Assembly: GCF_014803725.1 (NCBI RefSeq)
Contig: NZ_JAAVBE010000021.1
Span: 35,466-99,465 of the forward strand
Reading direction: 5' to 3'
Length of the DNA: 64,000 bases
DNA from: Desulfovibrio sp.
GTDB lineage: Bacteria; Desulfobacterota; Desulfovibrionia; Desulfovibrionales; Desulfovibrionaceae
The first letter of the stretch is position 1, and every line of letters begins with the position of its first letter. Below, piece by piece: positions 48,244 to 57,626 of the stretch. Below the pieces are notes generated by a model. It saw only the letters and a list, made by a program, of their open reading frames with translations. It was not told the origin of the DNA and searched no databases. The position numbers and the translations under genes are program-made.

Positions 48244-48477
48244 CTAGCGGCCGCAGCTCGCGCAGTTGCCGCCGGAACAGCCGGCGCAGCCGCCCCCGGA
48301 GGAGGGGGGCGCCATGTCAAAGGACATGCCGCCGTCGCTCCTGCATCGTGCGCAGCGCGACATGAGCTTGTGTGTTTCCGTGGAGCCGCAATAGGGGCAT
48401 GCGGGCATCTCGTCGCCGAACACCAGGTCCTCAAAGTCGCGGCCGCATTTTTCGCAGCCGTATTCATAGATGGGCAT
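48244..48477 (-). CDS. FmdB-type zinc ribbon protein
   Basis: MPIYEYGCEKCGRDFEDLVFGDEMPACPYCGSTETHKLMSR...GGGCAGCSGGNCASCGR. Confidence 0.92.
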   Translation of the reverse strand: MPIYEYGCEKCGRDFEDLVFGDEMPACPYCGSTETHKLMSRCARCRSDGGMSFDMAPPSSGGGCAGCSGGNCASCGR

Positions 48478-48479
48478 GG

Positions 48480-49112
48480 TCAGTCCTTCAGCTTACGGCG
48501 CGCTTCCAGCAGGGGGGCGAGCGCAGCCGCGTTCTCGAAAAGATAGTGGTCCGCCAGCTGGCAGAAAAGATGGCCAGCGGCGATGTGCAGCTCCTGCACG
48601 AGGGGCGTGCAGGCGGCCGGCGTTTCCAGCAGGAGGCGGCAGAGCCCGCGCATCCTGCCGCCGCCAGCGCCCGAAAGGCCCACGGTGAAGAGCCCGCCCC
48701 GGCCCGCGGCCTCCAGCGCCCGCAGCACATTGGGGCTGTTGCCGGAGGTGGAGATGGCCACCAGCATGTCGCCCGGGCGCCCCAGGGCCTCCACCTGCCG
48801 CGCGAACACTTCGTCATAGCCCATGTCGTTGCCGATGGCCGTGAGCGCCGAGGTGTCCGTGGTCAGGGCGATGGCGGGGAGCGCGGGCCGGTCCATGAGG
48901 AAGCGGTTGACGAACTCGGCCGCGAGGTGCTGCGCGTCCGCGGCGCTGCCGCCATTGCCGCAGAAAAGGAGCTTGCCCCCGCCGGCTATGGCCGCCGCGG
49001 CCTCCAGTGCCGCCTCGCGCAGGGCCTCCCCGCGCAGGCGGAAAAATTCTTCGCGCAGGCGCGCGCCCTCGGCCGCGTGCCGGGCAATGATCTCCAGAGC
49101 GGCGTCGCTCAT
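48480..49112 (-). CDS. gmhA: SIS-domain phosphoheptose isomerase-like protein
   Basis: [90 protein letters not shown]. Confidence 0.93.
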   Translation of the reverse strand: MSDAALEIIARHAAEGARLREEFFRLRGEALREAALEAAAAIAGGGKLLFCGNGGSAADAQHLAAEFVNRFLMDRPALPAIALTTDTSALTAIGNDMGYDEVFARQVEALGRPGDMLVAISTSGNSPNVLRALEAAGRGGLFTVGLSGAGGGRMRGLCRLLLETPAACTPLVQELHIAAGHLFCQLADHYLFENAAALAPLLEARRKLKD

Positions 49113-49247
49113 CGCGTGGACCTCATTAAAAGGAGCACCTGCCATTTCCTGACGGAACGCCATTTGTATGCCAAAGCGCCGGCGCTGACAAGAGCGGGAG
49201 CCCGCGCCGGGCTTGCGGTCGGGCTCCTGATGACGTAATCAAGCCGC

Positions 49248-50126
49248 ATGTGTGTTGGGGAACAGCCCGATGTGCTCGTGGTCTTCAAGGCGCGCCATGC
49301 TAAGGCGCGCGCCCTTGGCCGCGAGGTGGTCGCCTGGCTCGAGGCCAGGGGCCTCGTCGCGCGCCTGTGTGAGTCCGGCGGCGCCCGGTGCGAGGCCGGA
49401 GCGGATCTCGCGGATGATAGGCTGCCGCGCCCGGGCCGCTGCGTCATCGTGCTCGGCGGCGACGGCACCATCCTTGGTGTGGCGCGCCATTTCGCCTTCA
49501 GCGGTATCCCGCTTTTCGGCATCAATTTCGGGCGCGTGGGTTTTCTCACCACTGCCGACCCGGCCAACTGGCAGGAACGCCTCGAAATGGCGCTGGCGCC
49601 CGGGACGCCCGCGCACAGTTGCCTTGCCCTGCGCTGGGAAGTAATGCGCGATGGCAGGCAGTTCAGCACTGGGGTCGCCGTCAACGATGTGGTCGTGGGC
49701 CGTGGCGCGCTCGCCAGGCTCATGGGCCTTGGCGTGACGGTCGATGGCCGCCCCATGGGCGTGCTCCGCTGCGACGGCCTTGTATGCTCCAGCCCGGTGG
49801 GGAGCTCCGGCTACAGCGCTTCCGCGGGGGGCCCCATCATCTTCCCCGGTATGGACGCCATAGGGCTGACGCCCATCTGCCCCTGCGCGGGAGGGGTGGC
49901 GCCCCTGATGCTCCCGGGGGCCACCGTGTGCCGGGTGTCCGTCGGCGCAGCCACCGAGGCGTGGCTCACGGTGGACGGGCAGGAGGGGCTGCTGCTTCAG
50001 GGCGGTGACGAGGTGCTCGTTTCGGGGGCGCCTGACGGAGTGCGCTTTCTGGGCGGCGTGCGCTTTTTTGAAAAATTACGCGTCCGGGGTTTCGCCCTTG
50101 ACGCTGATGTATGCCAAGGGGAATGA
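49248..50126 (+). CDS. nadK: NAD kinase
   Basis: CVIVLGGDGTILGVARHFAFSGIPLFGINFGRVGFLT...VCSSPVGSSGYSASAGGPIIFPGMDAIGLTPICP. Confidence 0.95.
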   Translation: MCVGEQPDVLVVFKARHAKARALGREVVAWLEARGLVARLCESGGARCEAGADLADDRLPRPGRCVIVLGGDGTILGVARHFAFSGIPLFGINFGRVGFLTTADPANWQERLEMALAPGTPAHSCLALRWEVMRDGRQFSTGVAVNDVVVGRGALARLMGLGVTVDGRPMGVLRCDGLVCSSPVGSSGYSASAGGPIIFPGMDAIGLTPICPCAGGVAPLMLPGATVCRVSVGAATEAWLTVDGQEGLLLQGGDEVLVSGAPDGVRFLGGVRFFEKLRVRGFALDADVCQGE

Positions 50127-50129
50127 CGC

Positions 50130-51575
50130 ATGGGTGCGTACGAGGCGGTCATCGGGCTGGAGGTGCATGTCCAGCTCGCCACGGATTCCAAGCTCTTCTG
50201 CTCCTGCCCGAACAAGTTCGGCGAAGCGCCCAATACCAATGTCTGCGAGGTCTGCGCGGGCATGCCCGGGGCGCTGCCCTCGCCCAACCGGCGCGCCATC
50301 GAATATGCCGCCACCGTGGGCCTTGCCGTCAACTGCACCATCAACCGCAGTTCGCGCTTTGCCCGCAAGAACTATTTTTATCCCGACCTCCCGGCCGGCT
50401 ACCAAATCTCGCAGTTCGAGCTGCCCATCTGCGAGCACGGCTGGCTCGAGGTGGAGGCCGGCGACGGCCCGAAGCGCATCGGCATCACGCGCATCCACAT
50501 GGAGAACGACGCCGGCAAGAACATCCACGCCCCGACCGAGAACGTGAGCTATGTGGACCTGAACCGAGCCGGCACGCCCCTTGTGGAGATCGTCTCCGAG
50601 CCGGACATGCGGTCGGCGGCCGAGGCCGTGGCCTATCTCAAGGCCCTGCACGGCATCGTCACCTATCTCGGCGTGAGCGACGGCAACATGGAGGAGGGGA
50701 GCTTCCGCTGCGACGCCAATGTGTCCATCAGGCCCGTGGGCGAGGCGCGGCTCGGCACGCGCACCGAGCTCAAGAACCTCAATTCCTTCCGCAACGTGCA
50801 GCGGGCCATCGAGTTCGAGATCGCTCGGCAGGAGGACATCCTTGAGGACGGGGGCACGGTGGTGCAGGAGACGCGGCTCTATGACGCGGTGAAAAACGTC
50901 ACCCTCGCCATGCGCGGCAAGGAGGAGGCCCAGGATTACCGCTACTTCCCCGACCCGGACCTTTTACCCGTGGTCATTGCCGAAGAGGAGCTTTCGGCCT
51001 GGAAGGCAGCGCTCCCCGAGCTCCCGCGGGAGCGGGCGCGCCGCTTCGTGGAGCTGACGGGCCTGCCCGGCGCGGAAGTGGAGGTGCTTGTCCAGAGCAA
51101 GGGGCTCGCCGACTTTTTTGAGGCGGCCTGCGGCGGCGCCGAACCGCGCAAGGTGGCCGGCCTCATCCTCGGGCCGCTGTTGCGCGAATGCAATGCCCGC
51201 GGCCTTGAGCCGTCGCCCGAAAAATGCCCGGATGTGTGGAAGATGACGCCGGAAGGGCTCGCGGCCCTCGCGCGCGTCATCGACGAGGGGCTCATCAGCG
51301 CCAAGATCGGCGCGGACATCTTTGGCGAGCTCTTTACGAGCGGCGTCATGGCGGACGCCTATGTGAAGGAAAAGGGGCTCGCGCAGATCTCGGACACGGG
51401 CGAGCTCGAGGCGGCGGTGGATGGCGTCATCGCTGCCAACCCGGCCGAGGTTGAGGCCTACCGCGGCGGCAAGACCAAGCTCATGAGCTTCTTTGTGGGG
51501 CAGGTGATGCGCGCGACGAAAGGCAAGGCCAACCCGGCGCTCGTCAACCAGCTGCTCGCCAAGAAGCTCTCCTGA
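50130..51575 (+). CDS. gatB: Asp-tRNA(Asn)/Glu-tRNA(Gln) amidotransferase subunit B
   Basis: [50 protein letters not shown]...; ends with YqeY-like [24 protein letters not shown]. Confidence 0.98.
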   Translation: MGAYEAVIGLEVHVQLATDSKLFCSCPNKFGEAPNTNVCEVCAGMPGALPSPNRRAIEYAATVGLAVNCTINRSSRFARKNYFYPDLPAGYQISQFELPICEHGWLEVEAGDGPKRIGITRIHMENDAGKNIHAPTENVSYVDLNRAGTPLVEIVSEPDMRSAAEAVAYLKALHGIVTYLGVSDGNMEEGSFRCDANVSIRPVGEARLGTRTELKNLNSFRNVQRAIEFEIARQEDILEDGGTVVQETRLYDAVKNVTLAMRGKEEAQDYRYFPDPDLLPVVIAEEELSAWKAALPELPRERARRFVELTGLPGAEVEVLVQSKGLADFFEAACGGAEPRKVAGLILGPLLRECNARGLEPSPEKCPDVWKMTPEGLAALARVIDEGLISAKIGADIFGELFTSGVMADAYVKEKGLAQISDTGELEAAVDGVIAANPAEVEAYRGGKTKLMSFFVGQVMRATKGKANPALVNQLLAKKLS

Positions 51576-51587
51576 GCCGGGGCGCCC

Positions 51588-52817
51588 CTAGACGCTGAGG
51601 TTGAGCCCGGAGAGCACGGAGAGATTGCCCCCCGAATAGGCGCCGAAATAGGAGCTCGCGCTGCCGGAATCCGCCCACCAGGAGGCCATGGACTCGATCT
51701 GGATGCGCTTGCGCATGTCGGAGGGCGCGAGCTGCATGGCCTTGCGGGCGTCGTCGATGCCGGAAAGCGTCTCGATCTGGCGGTATTTTTTGACGAGCTC
51801 CGGGTTTTCGTCAAAAAAGCGCTGCACCTTGTCGCGGTCCGGGTGGTCGCTGACCACGGTGAGGCTGCCGTCGTCGCCGATCTGGATGGAAAAATTGATA
51901 TTGGGGTCGATGCCCAGGCTGTCGAGGCCGGTGGCGAGCTTCTTGCCGGCGGCGCTGTTCTGGTCGAGCACGGCCTGGATATCGTTGACGGCCGCATTGC
52001 TCACGCTGACCTGAAGGCTGCCTTCCGCGCCCAGGCGCAGACTCACGGCAGAGGTGTCCACATTCCGCTTTTCCAGCTCGGCCTTCAGAGCGTCGGCCAG
52101 CTCGGGATTGTCCTCCAGCCACTGATTGATGGAGGCGCCGGCATCCGGGCTGCCCTTCACCGCGAGCTTGCCCTCCTCGTCAAAGCCGAATTCAAGCGGC
52201 GTATCGAGCGACACGCCGAGCTTGGAAAGCCCCGCGCGCAGGTCTTTCGTCAGGTCCGCCTTGCCGTCCAGCGCGGACTGGATGCTCGCGGCCGTGGTGT
52301 TGATGGCGGTCATGCGGCCTGTGGAGCTCAGGCGGAATTGCACGGGTGTTTCCGCGTCCACGCCGGCCTCCCCAAGTGCGGCGCGCAGGTCCTTGCCAAG
52401 GCCCGGGTTGGCGTCGAGCCACGCCTGCGCGGCCTTGCGGTCCTGGGCGTTGGCGCCCACGGCCGAGAGATTGCCGTCCTTGTCGAGCTCAAAGCTGAGG
52501 CCCGAGAGGTCGCTGATGCCCGACTGGGCGAGGCCGTCCTTGACAGCCTGGCTGAACTCGCTCTGGAGCTGCTCCCGGTAGCGCGTGATCTGGCTGAAGG
52601 TCACGCGGCTGTTGGAGCTGACGCCCATGGCATCCATGGCATACTTGGTGAGTTCCACCATGCTCGAGATCTGGCTCGTCATGGACGAGCCGCTGAACAG
52701 GGAGCTCAGGCTGTTGGCCGCGGAGCTCTTGGCCGTTTCAGAGCCCGTGCTTTTCAATTGCTGGCCCTGCCATTGGAACAGAACGTCGCGGTAATTGCTG
52801 ATGCCGGAAATGCTCAT
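51588..52817 (-). CDS. Hypothetical protein with five tandem ~50-aa internal repeats
   Basis: MSISGISNYRDVLFQWQGQQLKSTGS...; repeats listed in findings; RBS GGAG upstream of ATG 52817. Confidence 0.8.
   Translation of the reverse strand: MSISGISNYRDVLFQWQGQQLKSTGSETAKSSAANSLSSLFSGSSMTSQISSMVELTKYAMDAMGVSSNSRVTFSQITRYREQLQSEFSQAVKDGLAQSGISDLSGLSFELDKDGNLSAVGANAQDRKAAQAWLDANPGLGKDLRAALGEAGVDAETPVQFRLSSTGRMTAINTTAASIQSALDGKADLTKDLRAGLSKLGVSLDTPLEFGFDEEGKLAVKGSPDAGASINQWLEDNPELADALKAELEKRNVDTSAVSLRLGAEGSLQVSVSNAAVNDIQAVLDQNSAAGKKLATGLDSLGIDPNINFSIQIGDDGSLTVVSDHPDRDKVQRFFDENPELVKKYRQIETLSGIDDARKAMQLAPSDMRKRIQIESMASWWADSGSASSYFGAYSGGNLSVLSGLNLSV
51795..52556 (-). repeat. Region encoding five diverged ~50-aa tandem protein repeats
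   Basis: Manual alignment of repeats A-E (aa 88-341 of the hypothetical protein). Confidence 0.75.
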
Positions 52818-53002
52818 GGGGACTCCAGGAAATATTTGCCGCCGCAGGGCCGGACGGAGGCGAAAAACCCGTTCCGGCGGCGCGTGCGGGGATTCGCCTG
52901 GATTTATGCACATTTCATGCCATGGCCTCACATCGGCGTCGCGCCCATGCCGCGTGAGGCCAATGATGGACAGAAGGGCGGAAATAGGCTACATCCCGTC
53001 AC

Positions 53003-54001
53003 ATGCCTGAGTGTCCCTCTGTGCCGGAGCTCGTGGAATTTGACGATCCCGCGCTCGCCAACCTGCTGTTCGGGCCGCGCAACGCGCATCTCGACATGCT
53101 GGCAAAAACCAGCGGCGCGCACATCACGAGCCGCGGCGCCAGCGTGCTTGTGGAGAGCGACGACCCCGACGTGCGCCGCGCCCTCTGCCAGGTCTTCGTC
53201 CAGCTCTATGCCCTCCTGCGCGGGGGCCTCGTGCTGGGCGAGCAGGACATCACGCGCGCCTATGCCATGGTCCGCAACGACCCGGGCCTCAATCTCGGCG
53301 CCGTATTCCGCGACGCCGTCTTTGTCAGCACCCCCCGCAAGACCGTCACGGCCCGCAATGTGGCGCAGAAGGCCTATCTCGAGGCCCTGCGCACCAACGA
53401 ACTCGTTTTTGCCGTGGGGCCTGCCGGCACCGGCAAGACCTATCTCGCCGTCGCCATGGCCCTTTCCATGCTCCAGCGGCACCGCGTCAAGCGCATCGTG
53501 CTGACGAGGCCCGCGGTGGAAGCCGGCGAACGGCTCGGCTTTTTGCCCGGCGACCTGGCGGAAAAGGTCAATCCCTATCTCAGGCCGCTCTATGACGCGC
53601 TGTACGACATGACGCCGCAGCCCAAGGTGGCGGCCATGCTCGAAAGCGGCGTCATCGAGATCGCCCCGCTGGCCTTCATGCGCGGGCGCACCCTCAACGA
53701 CGCCTTCATCATCCTTGACGAGGCCCAGAACACCACCCGCGAACAGATGAAGATGTTTCTCACGCGCATGGGCTTCGGCTCGCGCATGGTGGTCACGGGC
53801 GACGCCACCCAGATAGACCTTCCCGCACAGCCCGGCGCGGACAGGCCGCGTTCGGGCCTCGTGCACGCCCTGGGCCTTCTGCAGCAAGTCCCCGGCCTTG
53901 CCATCCACCGTTTCAGCAAGGCGGACGTGGTGCGTCATCCTCTAGTCGGAGCCATTGTCAGCGCCTATGACGAAGCAGAAAAAGCAGCCCCGGCCGTCTA
54001 G
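53003..54001 (+). CDS. phoH: PhoH family protein
   Basis: [26 protein letters not shown]...[37 protein letters not shown]...[39 protein letters not shown]. Confidence 0.96.
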   Translation: MPECPSVPELVEFDDPALANLLFGPRNAHLDMLAKTSGAHITSRGASVLVESDDPDVRRALCQVFVQLYALLRGGLVLGEQDITRAYAMVRNDPGLNLGAVFRDAVFVSTPRKTVTARNVAQKAYLEALRTNELVFAVGPAGTGKTYLAVAMALSMLQRHRVKRIVLTRPAVEAGERLGFLPGDLAEKVNPYLRPLYDALYDMTPQPKVAAMLESGVIEIAPLAFMRGRTLNDAFIILDEAQNTTREQMKMFLTRMGFGSRMVVTGDATQIDLPAQPGADRPRSGLVHALGLLQQVPGLAIHRFSKADVVRHPLVGAIVSAYDEAEKAAPAV

Positions 54002-56336
54002 CACACTGGCGCTCATCCGCACGCTCAAGGCGCGCCATAAGTGCGGCTGGGGCATCTGGGCCCTCATCGGCTGCCTGCTCTTCCTCTCGCTCCTTGCGGG
54101 CGCCAATTTCGAGACCTCGCACCGGCTTTACGTGGCCGGGCAGGTGGCGGAAAGCGATGTCATCGCCGACCGCGACCTGCTGGTGGAAGACAGCCAGGCC
54201 ACCAAGGCCCGCCGCAAGCAGGTGCTCTCGCTCCAGCCGCCGGTCTATGACCTGAGCATGGAGCCGTATACCCAGTTCCAGAACCGCATCCTCGACATCT
54301 TGAGGGCGCTCAACAGCGGCCCCGACCATCGCACTTCGCCGGAGCTCCAGCGCCTCATCGAGGAAGTGACCGCGCCCGTGGCCGACGAGGTGCTGCCCGA
54401 GCTCTCGCGCCGGGACGTGCAGACCTATCTTCTGAAAAAACTCCTTCCCCAGATCCGCGAGCAGCTCGCCGAAGGACTCGTGTGGGACATCCGCGCGGCC
54501 CGTGTGGGGCATTCGGGCATCATCCTCCGCAACCTGGACGCAAATACCGAGGCCCTTAGGCCCGATGTGCGCTCGCTCCCGGATGCGCAGTCCTTCCTCG
54601 CCGAGATCTCGGCCCAGCTTCGGGAAGTGCCAGAGCTCAACCCGCAGTCGCGCCGGGCCATCAATATCCTCCTCTCGGCCACCATGCCGGCTTCGCTCAC
54701 GCTCAACCGCGAGGCCACGCAAAAGCGCGGTGCGGACGTGGTGGCCTCGGTGGCGCCCGTCTATTACCAGATCCAGAAGGGCGAGCTCGTCATGCGCCGG
54801 GGGGAGCGTGCGAGCCGCGAGCAGCAGATCAAGATGCAGGCGCTCTACAATTCCGCGGCCGACCCCATGCGCTGGGAGACCGCGGGGGGCGCCTTCCTGT
54901 GCTCGCTTTTGCTCGCCGTGGGCTTTTTCGTGGCGCCGAGCGGCCGCCCGGGCACGCCGCTGCGCAAGAAGGACATGCTGCTCATTTCGCTCGTGCTCCT
55001 GCTCTTCGGGGTGGGCGCCAAGTGCGTCTGGCTGCTCGGGCTGCGCCTCGACAGCCCGAGTCTGCTCAACGCCTTTGCGCTCGCCTATCCCGTGGCAGGG
55101 GCCGTGGGCCTCGTGGCCATGGTCTTCGCGGCGCGCCGTTACTGCACCATGGGGCTGTTGCTCGCGTTCTTCTGCATGCTCATGTTCCAGGAGAGCATTG
55201 CGTTTTTCCTCTATTATTTCCTGGGCGGCATGCTCGCCACCTGGCTCGTGACCAGCGCCCAGAACCGCCAGGACGTGGTCTGGAGCGTGGTGCCGCTCTC
55301 GCTCGGGCTGCTCATCGTCTGGGCCGGCATGGCCCTGCTTGCGCAGACGGCGCCCGTCCAGATGCCCGTGCAGATGATCGCCGTGCTCATAAGCTCGCTG
55401 CTCTCGCTCATCCTGCTCTTTGCCGTGAGCCCGGTGCTGGAGCTCGCCTTCGGCTACAGCACGCGCTTCCGCCTCATGGAGCTCATGAGCCTCGAGCAGC
55501 CGCTCATGCAGGAGATCATGGTCACCATCCCGGGCACTTACCACCACTCCCTGGTGGTGGCCAACATGGTGGAGGCCGGGGCCAAGGCCATCGGCGCCAA
55601 CAGCCTGCTGTGCAAGGTGGCCGCGCTGTATCACGACGCGGGTAAGCTCACCTATCCCGACTACTTCATCGAAAACCAGTTCGGCGCGCCCAACAAGCAC
55701 GACAAGCTGGCGCCTTCCATGAGCGCGCTCGTCCTGCTTTCGCATGTCAAGAAGGGCACCGAGCTTGCGGAGCGCTACAATCTCGGCCTCGAGATCTGCG
55801 ACATCATCCGCCAGCACCACGGCACGCGCCTCATGCGCTATTTTTACCAGAAGGCCCTTGACCTCGGCGAAAAGCCGCAGGAAGCGGATTTCAGCTATCC
55901 GGGGCCGCGCCCGCAGACCAAGGAAGCCGCCATCCTCATGCTGGCGGACTCCGTGGAAGCGAGCAGCCGCACCCTCACCGACCCGACCCCGGCCCGCATC
56001 AAGAGCCATATCGACGCCATCATCAAGGGCATCTTCGCCGAGGGGCAGCTGGACGAATCCGAGCTCACTTTCAAGGATCTCCACTACCTGAGCGAGAATT
56101 TCCAGCGCATCCTTACAGGCATCTTCCATCAGCGCATCACCTACCCGGACGCCAAGAAGCCCGCGCAGGACGGCGCCCGCAAGCAGGAAGCGCCCAAGGA
56201 GGGCAAGCACGCCCCGGCCGGGGAGGGCGCCCGCCCCGCCAATGGCCGCGAGAGCCAGAAACAGCCGGAAGCGGCGGCGCCGACGCCTCCGCGCGAGGCG
56301 CCGTCCATGATCGGGGACGAGCCCATTGCGCTCTGA
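53967..56336 (+). CDS. 7TM-HD family phosphohydrolase (PgpH-like)
   Basis: 7TM region followed by HD motifs VAALYHDAGKLTYPDYFIENQFG...CDIIRQHHGTRLMRYFYQKAL; overlaps phoH 3' end. Confidence 0.93.
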   Translation: MTKQKKQPRPSSTLALIRTLKARHKCGWGIWALIGCLLFLSLLAGANFETSHRLYVAGQVAESDVIADRDLLVEDSQATKARRKQVLSLQPPVYDLSMEPYTQFQNRILDILRALNSGPDHRTSPELQRLIEEVTAPVADEVLPELSRRDVQTYLLKKLLPQIREQLAEGLVWDIRAARVGHSGIILRNLDANTEALRPDVRSLPDAQSFLAEISAQLREVPELNPQSRRAINILLSATMPASLTLNREATQKRGADVVASVAPVYYQIQKGELVMRRGERASREQQIKMQALYNSAADPMRWETAGGAFLCSLLLAVGFFVAPSGRPGTPLRKKDMLLISLVLLLFGVGAKCVWLLGLRLDSPSLLNAFALAYPVAGAVGLVAMVFAARRYCTMGLLLAFFCMLMFQESIAFFLYYFLGGMLATWLVTSAQNRQDVVWSVVPLSLGLLIVWAGMALLAQTAPVQMPVQMIAVLISSLLSLILLFAVSPVLELAFGYSTRFRLMELMSLEQPLMQEIMVTIPGTYHHSLVVANMVEAGAKAIGANSLLCKVAALYHDAGKLTYPDYFIENQFGAPNKHDKLAPSMSALVLLSHVKKGTELAERYNLGLEICDIIRQHHGTRLMRYFYQKALDLGEKPQEADFSYPGPRPQTKEAAILMLADSVEASSRTLTDPTPARIKSHIDAIIKGIFAEGQLDESELTFKDLHYLSENFQRILTGIFHQRITYPDAKKPAQDGARKQEAPKEGKHAPAGEGARPANGRESQKQPEAAAPTPPREAPSMIGDEPIAL

Positions 56337-56805
56337 TCCCGGGGCGCTTGCGGAAGACCGCAGACGCGCCCAAGCCCGTCAGCCCGCGGTTTTCTGCCGG
56401 CATGGCGCAGCCATCTGGCACTCGCCGCTGGACAGGCTCGAGTTGCGGGGGGCGCTTTCGGCCATGTGCGCCGCTGCGGCTGCCCACGGGCGCCCGCTTG
56501 CGGGCGTCGAGCTCTATCTCGTCACCGATGCGGCGATTGCCCGCGCCAATGTGGAGCACATGATGTGCACAGGGCCGACCAATGTGCTGTCCTTCCCCGG
56601 GGGCGGCGGCATGGCCGGGACGCTCCTGCTTTCGCTGAACACCCTTGACCGGGAATGCCTGCTCTACGGGCAGGAGCCCCGCGAACATCTCTTGCGCCTG
56701 CTGGCGCACGGCATGGGCCATCTTGCCGGGCTCGACCACGGGGGCGAGATGGACGCGTTCTGTACCGACCTGCAGGAGGCGGCGGAAGCCGTGCTTGCGC
56801 CATGA
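56326..56805 (+). CDS. ybeY: YbeY-like rRNA maturation RNase
   Basis: TNVLSFPGGGG...LLAHGMGHLAGLDHGGEMDAF (HxxxHxxxxDH); in phoH-pgpH-ybeY order. Confidence 0.85.
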   Translation: MRSDPGALAEDRRRAQARQPAVFCRHGAAIWHSPLDRLELRGALSAMCAAAAAHGRPLAGVELYLVTDAAIARANVEHMMCTGPTNVLSFPGGGGMAGTLLLSLNTLDRECLLYGQEPREHLLRLLAHGMGHLAGLDHGGEMDAFCTDLQEAAEAVLAP

Positions 56806-57566
56806 ACGGGACGGAACAGCCCGGCGCGAAAGGCCAACTCCGCCCGGAAATCTTTACCTTTGCCGAGGTATCGTCCGCGCTCGACACGGCCTTTGAACTG
56901 GCAGCCGGTGGAAGGCTCCATATCTGGGACAGTGTGCTCGCCGCCAGCCAGACATCCGGCCGCGGCCAGTTGCGGCGCCACTGGGCTTCGCCGCCGGGGA
57001 ATATCTACGCGACCCTGCGCCTTCCGCTCTCGCCGCCCTTCGACGGCGGCGCGGCCGCGGCTGCCATGGGGCTGCTCGCGGCGGAAGCCTTAGCGGCGCT
57101 CGGCTGGCAGGTACGCATCAAGTGGCCCAATGATCTGGTTCTCATCAGCGGGGACACACCGCGCAAGGTGGCCGGCATCCTGCTGGAGGAGCGGGGCGGC
57201 GTCCTTTTGGCGGGCATCGGCGTCAATGTGGTGTCGCATCCGCCGGCGGAAGCCCTGCGGGCCGAGGCCGCGCTTGAGGCCACGTCGCTTGCCGAAAGCG
57301 GCAAGGGCGGGGCGCCGGCGCCCGAGCTGTGGGCGCGCCTTGTAAGTCGCATGCTTTCCGCGTACAATAACGCGCGCATTTTTGCCCGCACCTGGCGCGG
57401 GCGCGCCGAGGCGCTCCTCCTCTGGCGCGGGAGATCGGTGACAGTCACGGACGGGAAAACCGTCCTGCAAGGACGGCTGGCCGGGCTTTGGCCCTCGGGA
57501 GCCTTACGTCTGGAGACGGAGCAGGGCGCGATGGAATGTACGGGCGGCAGTCTGCGGCCCGCGTGA
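56802..57566 (+). CDS. birA: Biotin-[acetyl-CoA-carboxylase] ligase (no N-terminal HTH)
   Basis: SQTSGRGQLRRHWASPPGNIYATLRLPL...WQVRIKWPNDLVLISGDTPRKVAGILLE...LAGIGVNVVSHP. Confidence 0.93.
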   Translation: MNGTEQPGAKGQLRPEIFTFAEVSSALDTAFELAAGGRLHIWDSVLAASQTSGRGQLRRHWASPPGNIYATLRLPLSPPFDGGAAAAAMGLLAAEALAALGWQVRIKWPNDLVLISGDTPRKVAGILLEERGGVLLAGIGVNVVSHPPAEALRAEAALEATSLAESGKGGAPAPELWARLVSRMLSAYNNARIFARTWRGRAEALLLWRGRSVTVTDGKTVLQGRLAGLWPSGALRLETEQGAMECTGGSLRPA

Positions 57567-57626
57567 GCGCGGCGCAGCCGGCCCAAATCACGGGCGGACG
57601 GCACGCAAGGAAACAGAGGGAAAGGG

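Noticed and set aside
45138-48365. 1075-aa plus-strand ORF
   Set aside because: Antisense to the Lon-like protease and hemC; no recognisable domains.
53958-56210. 750-aa minus-strand ORF
   Set aside because: Antisense shadow of the PgpH-like gene.
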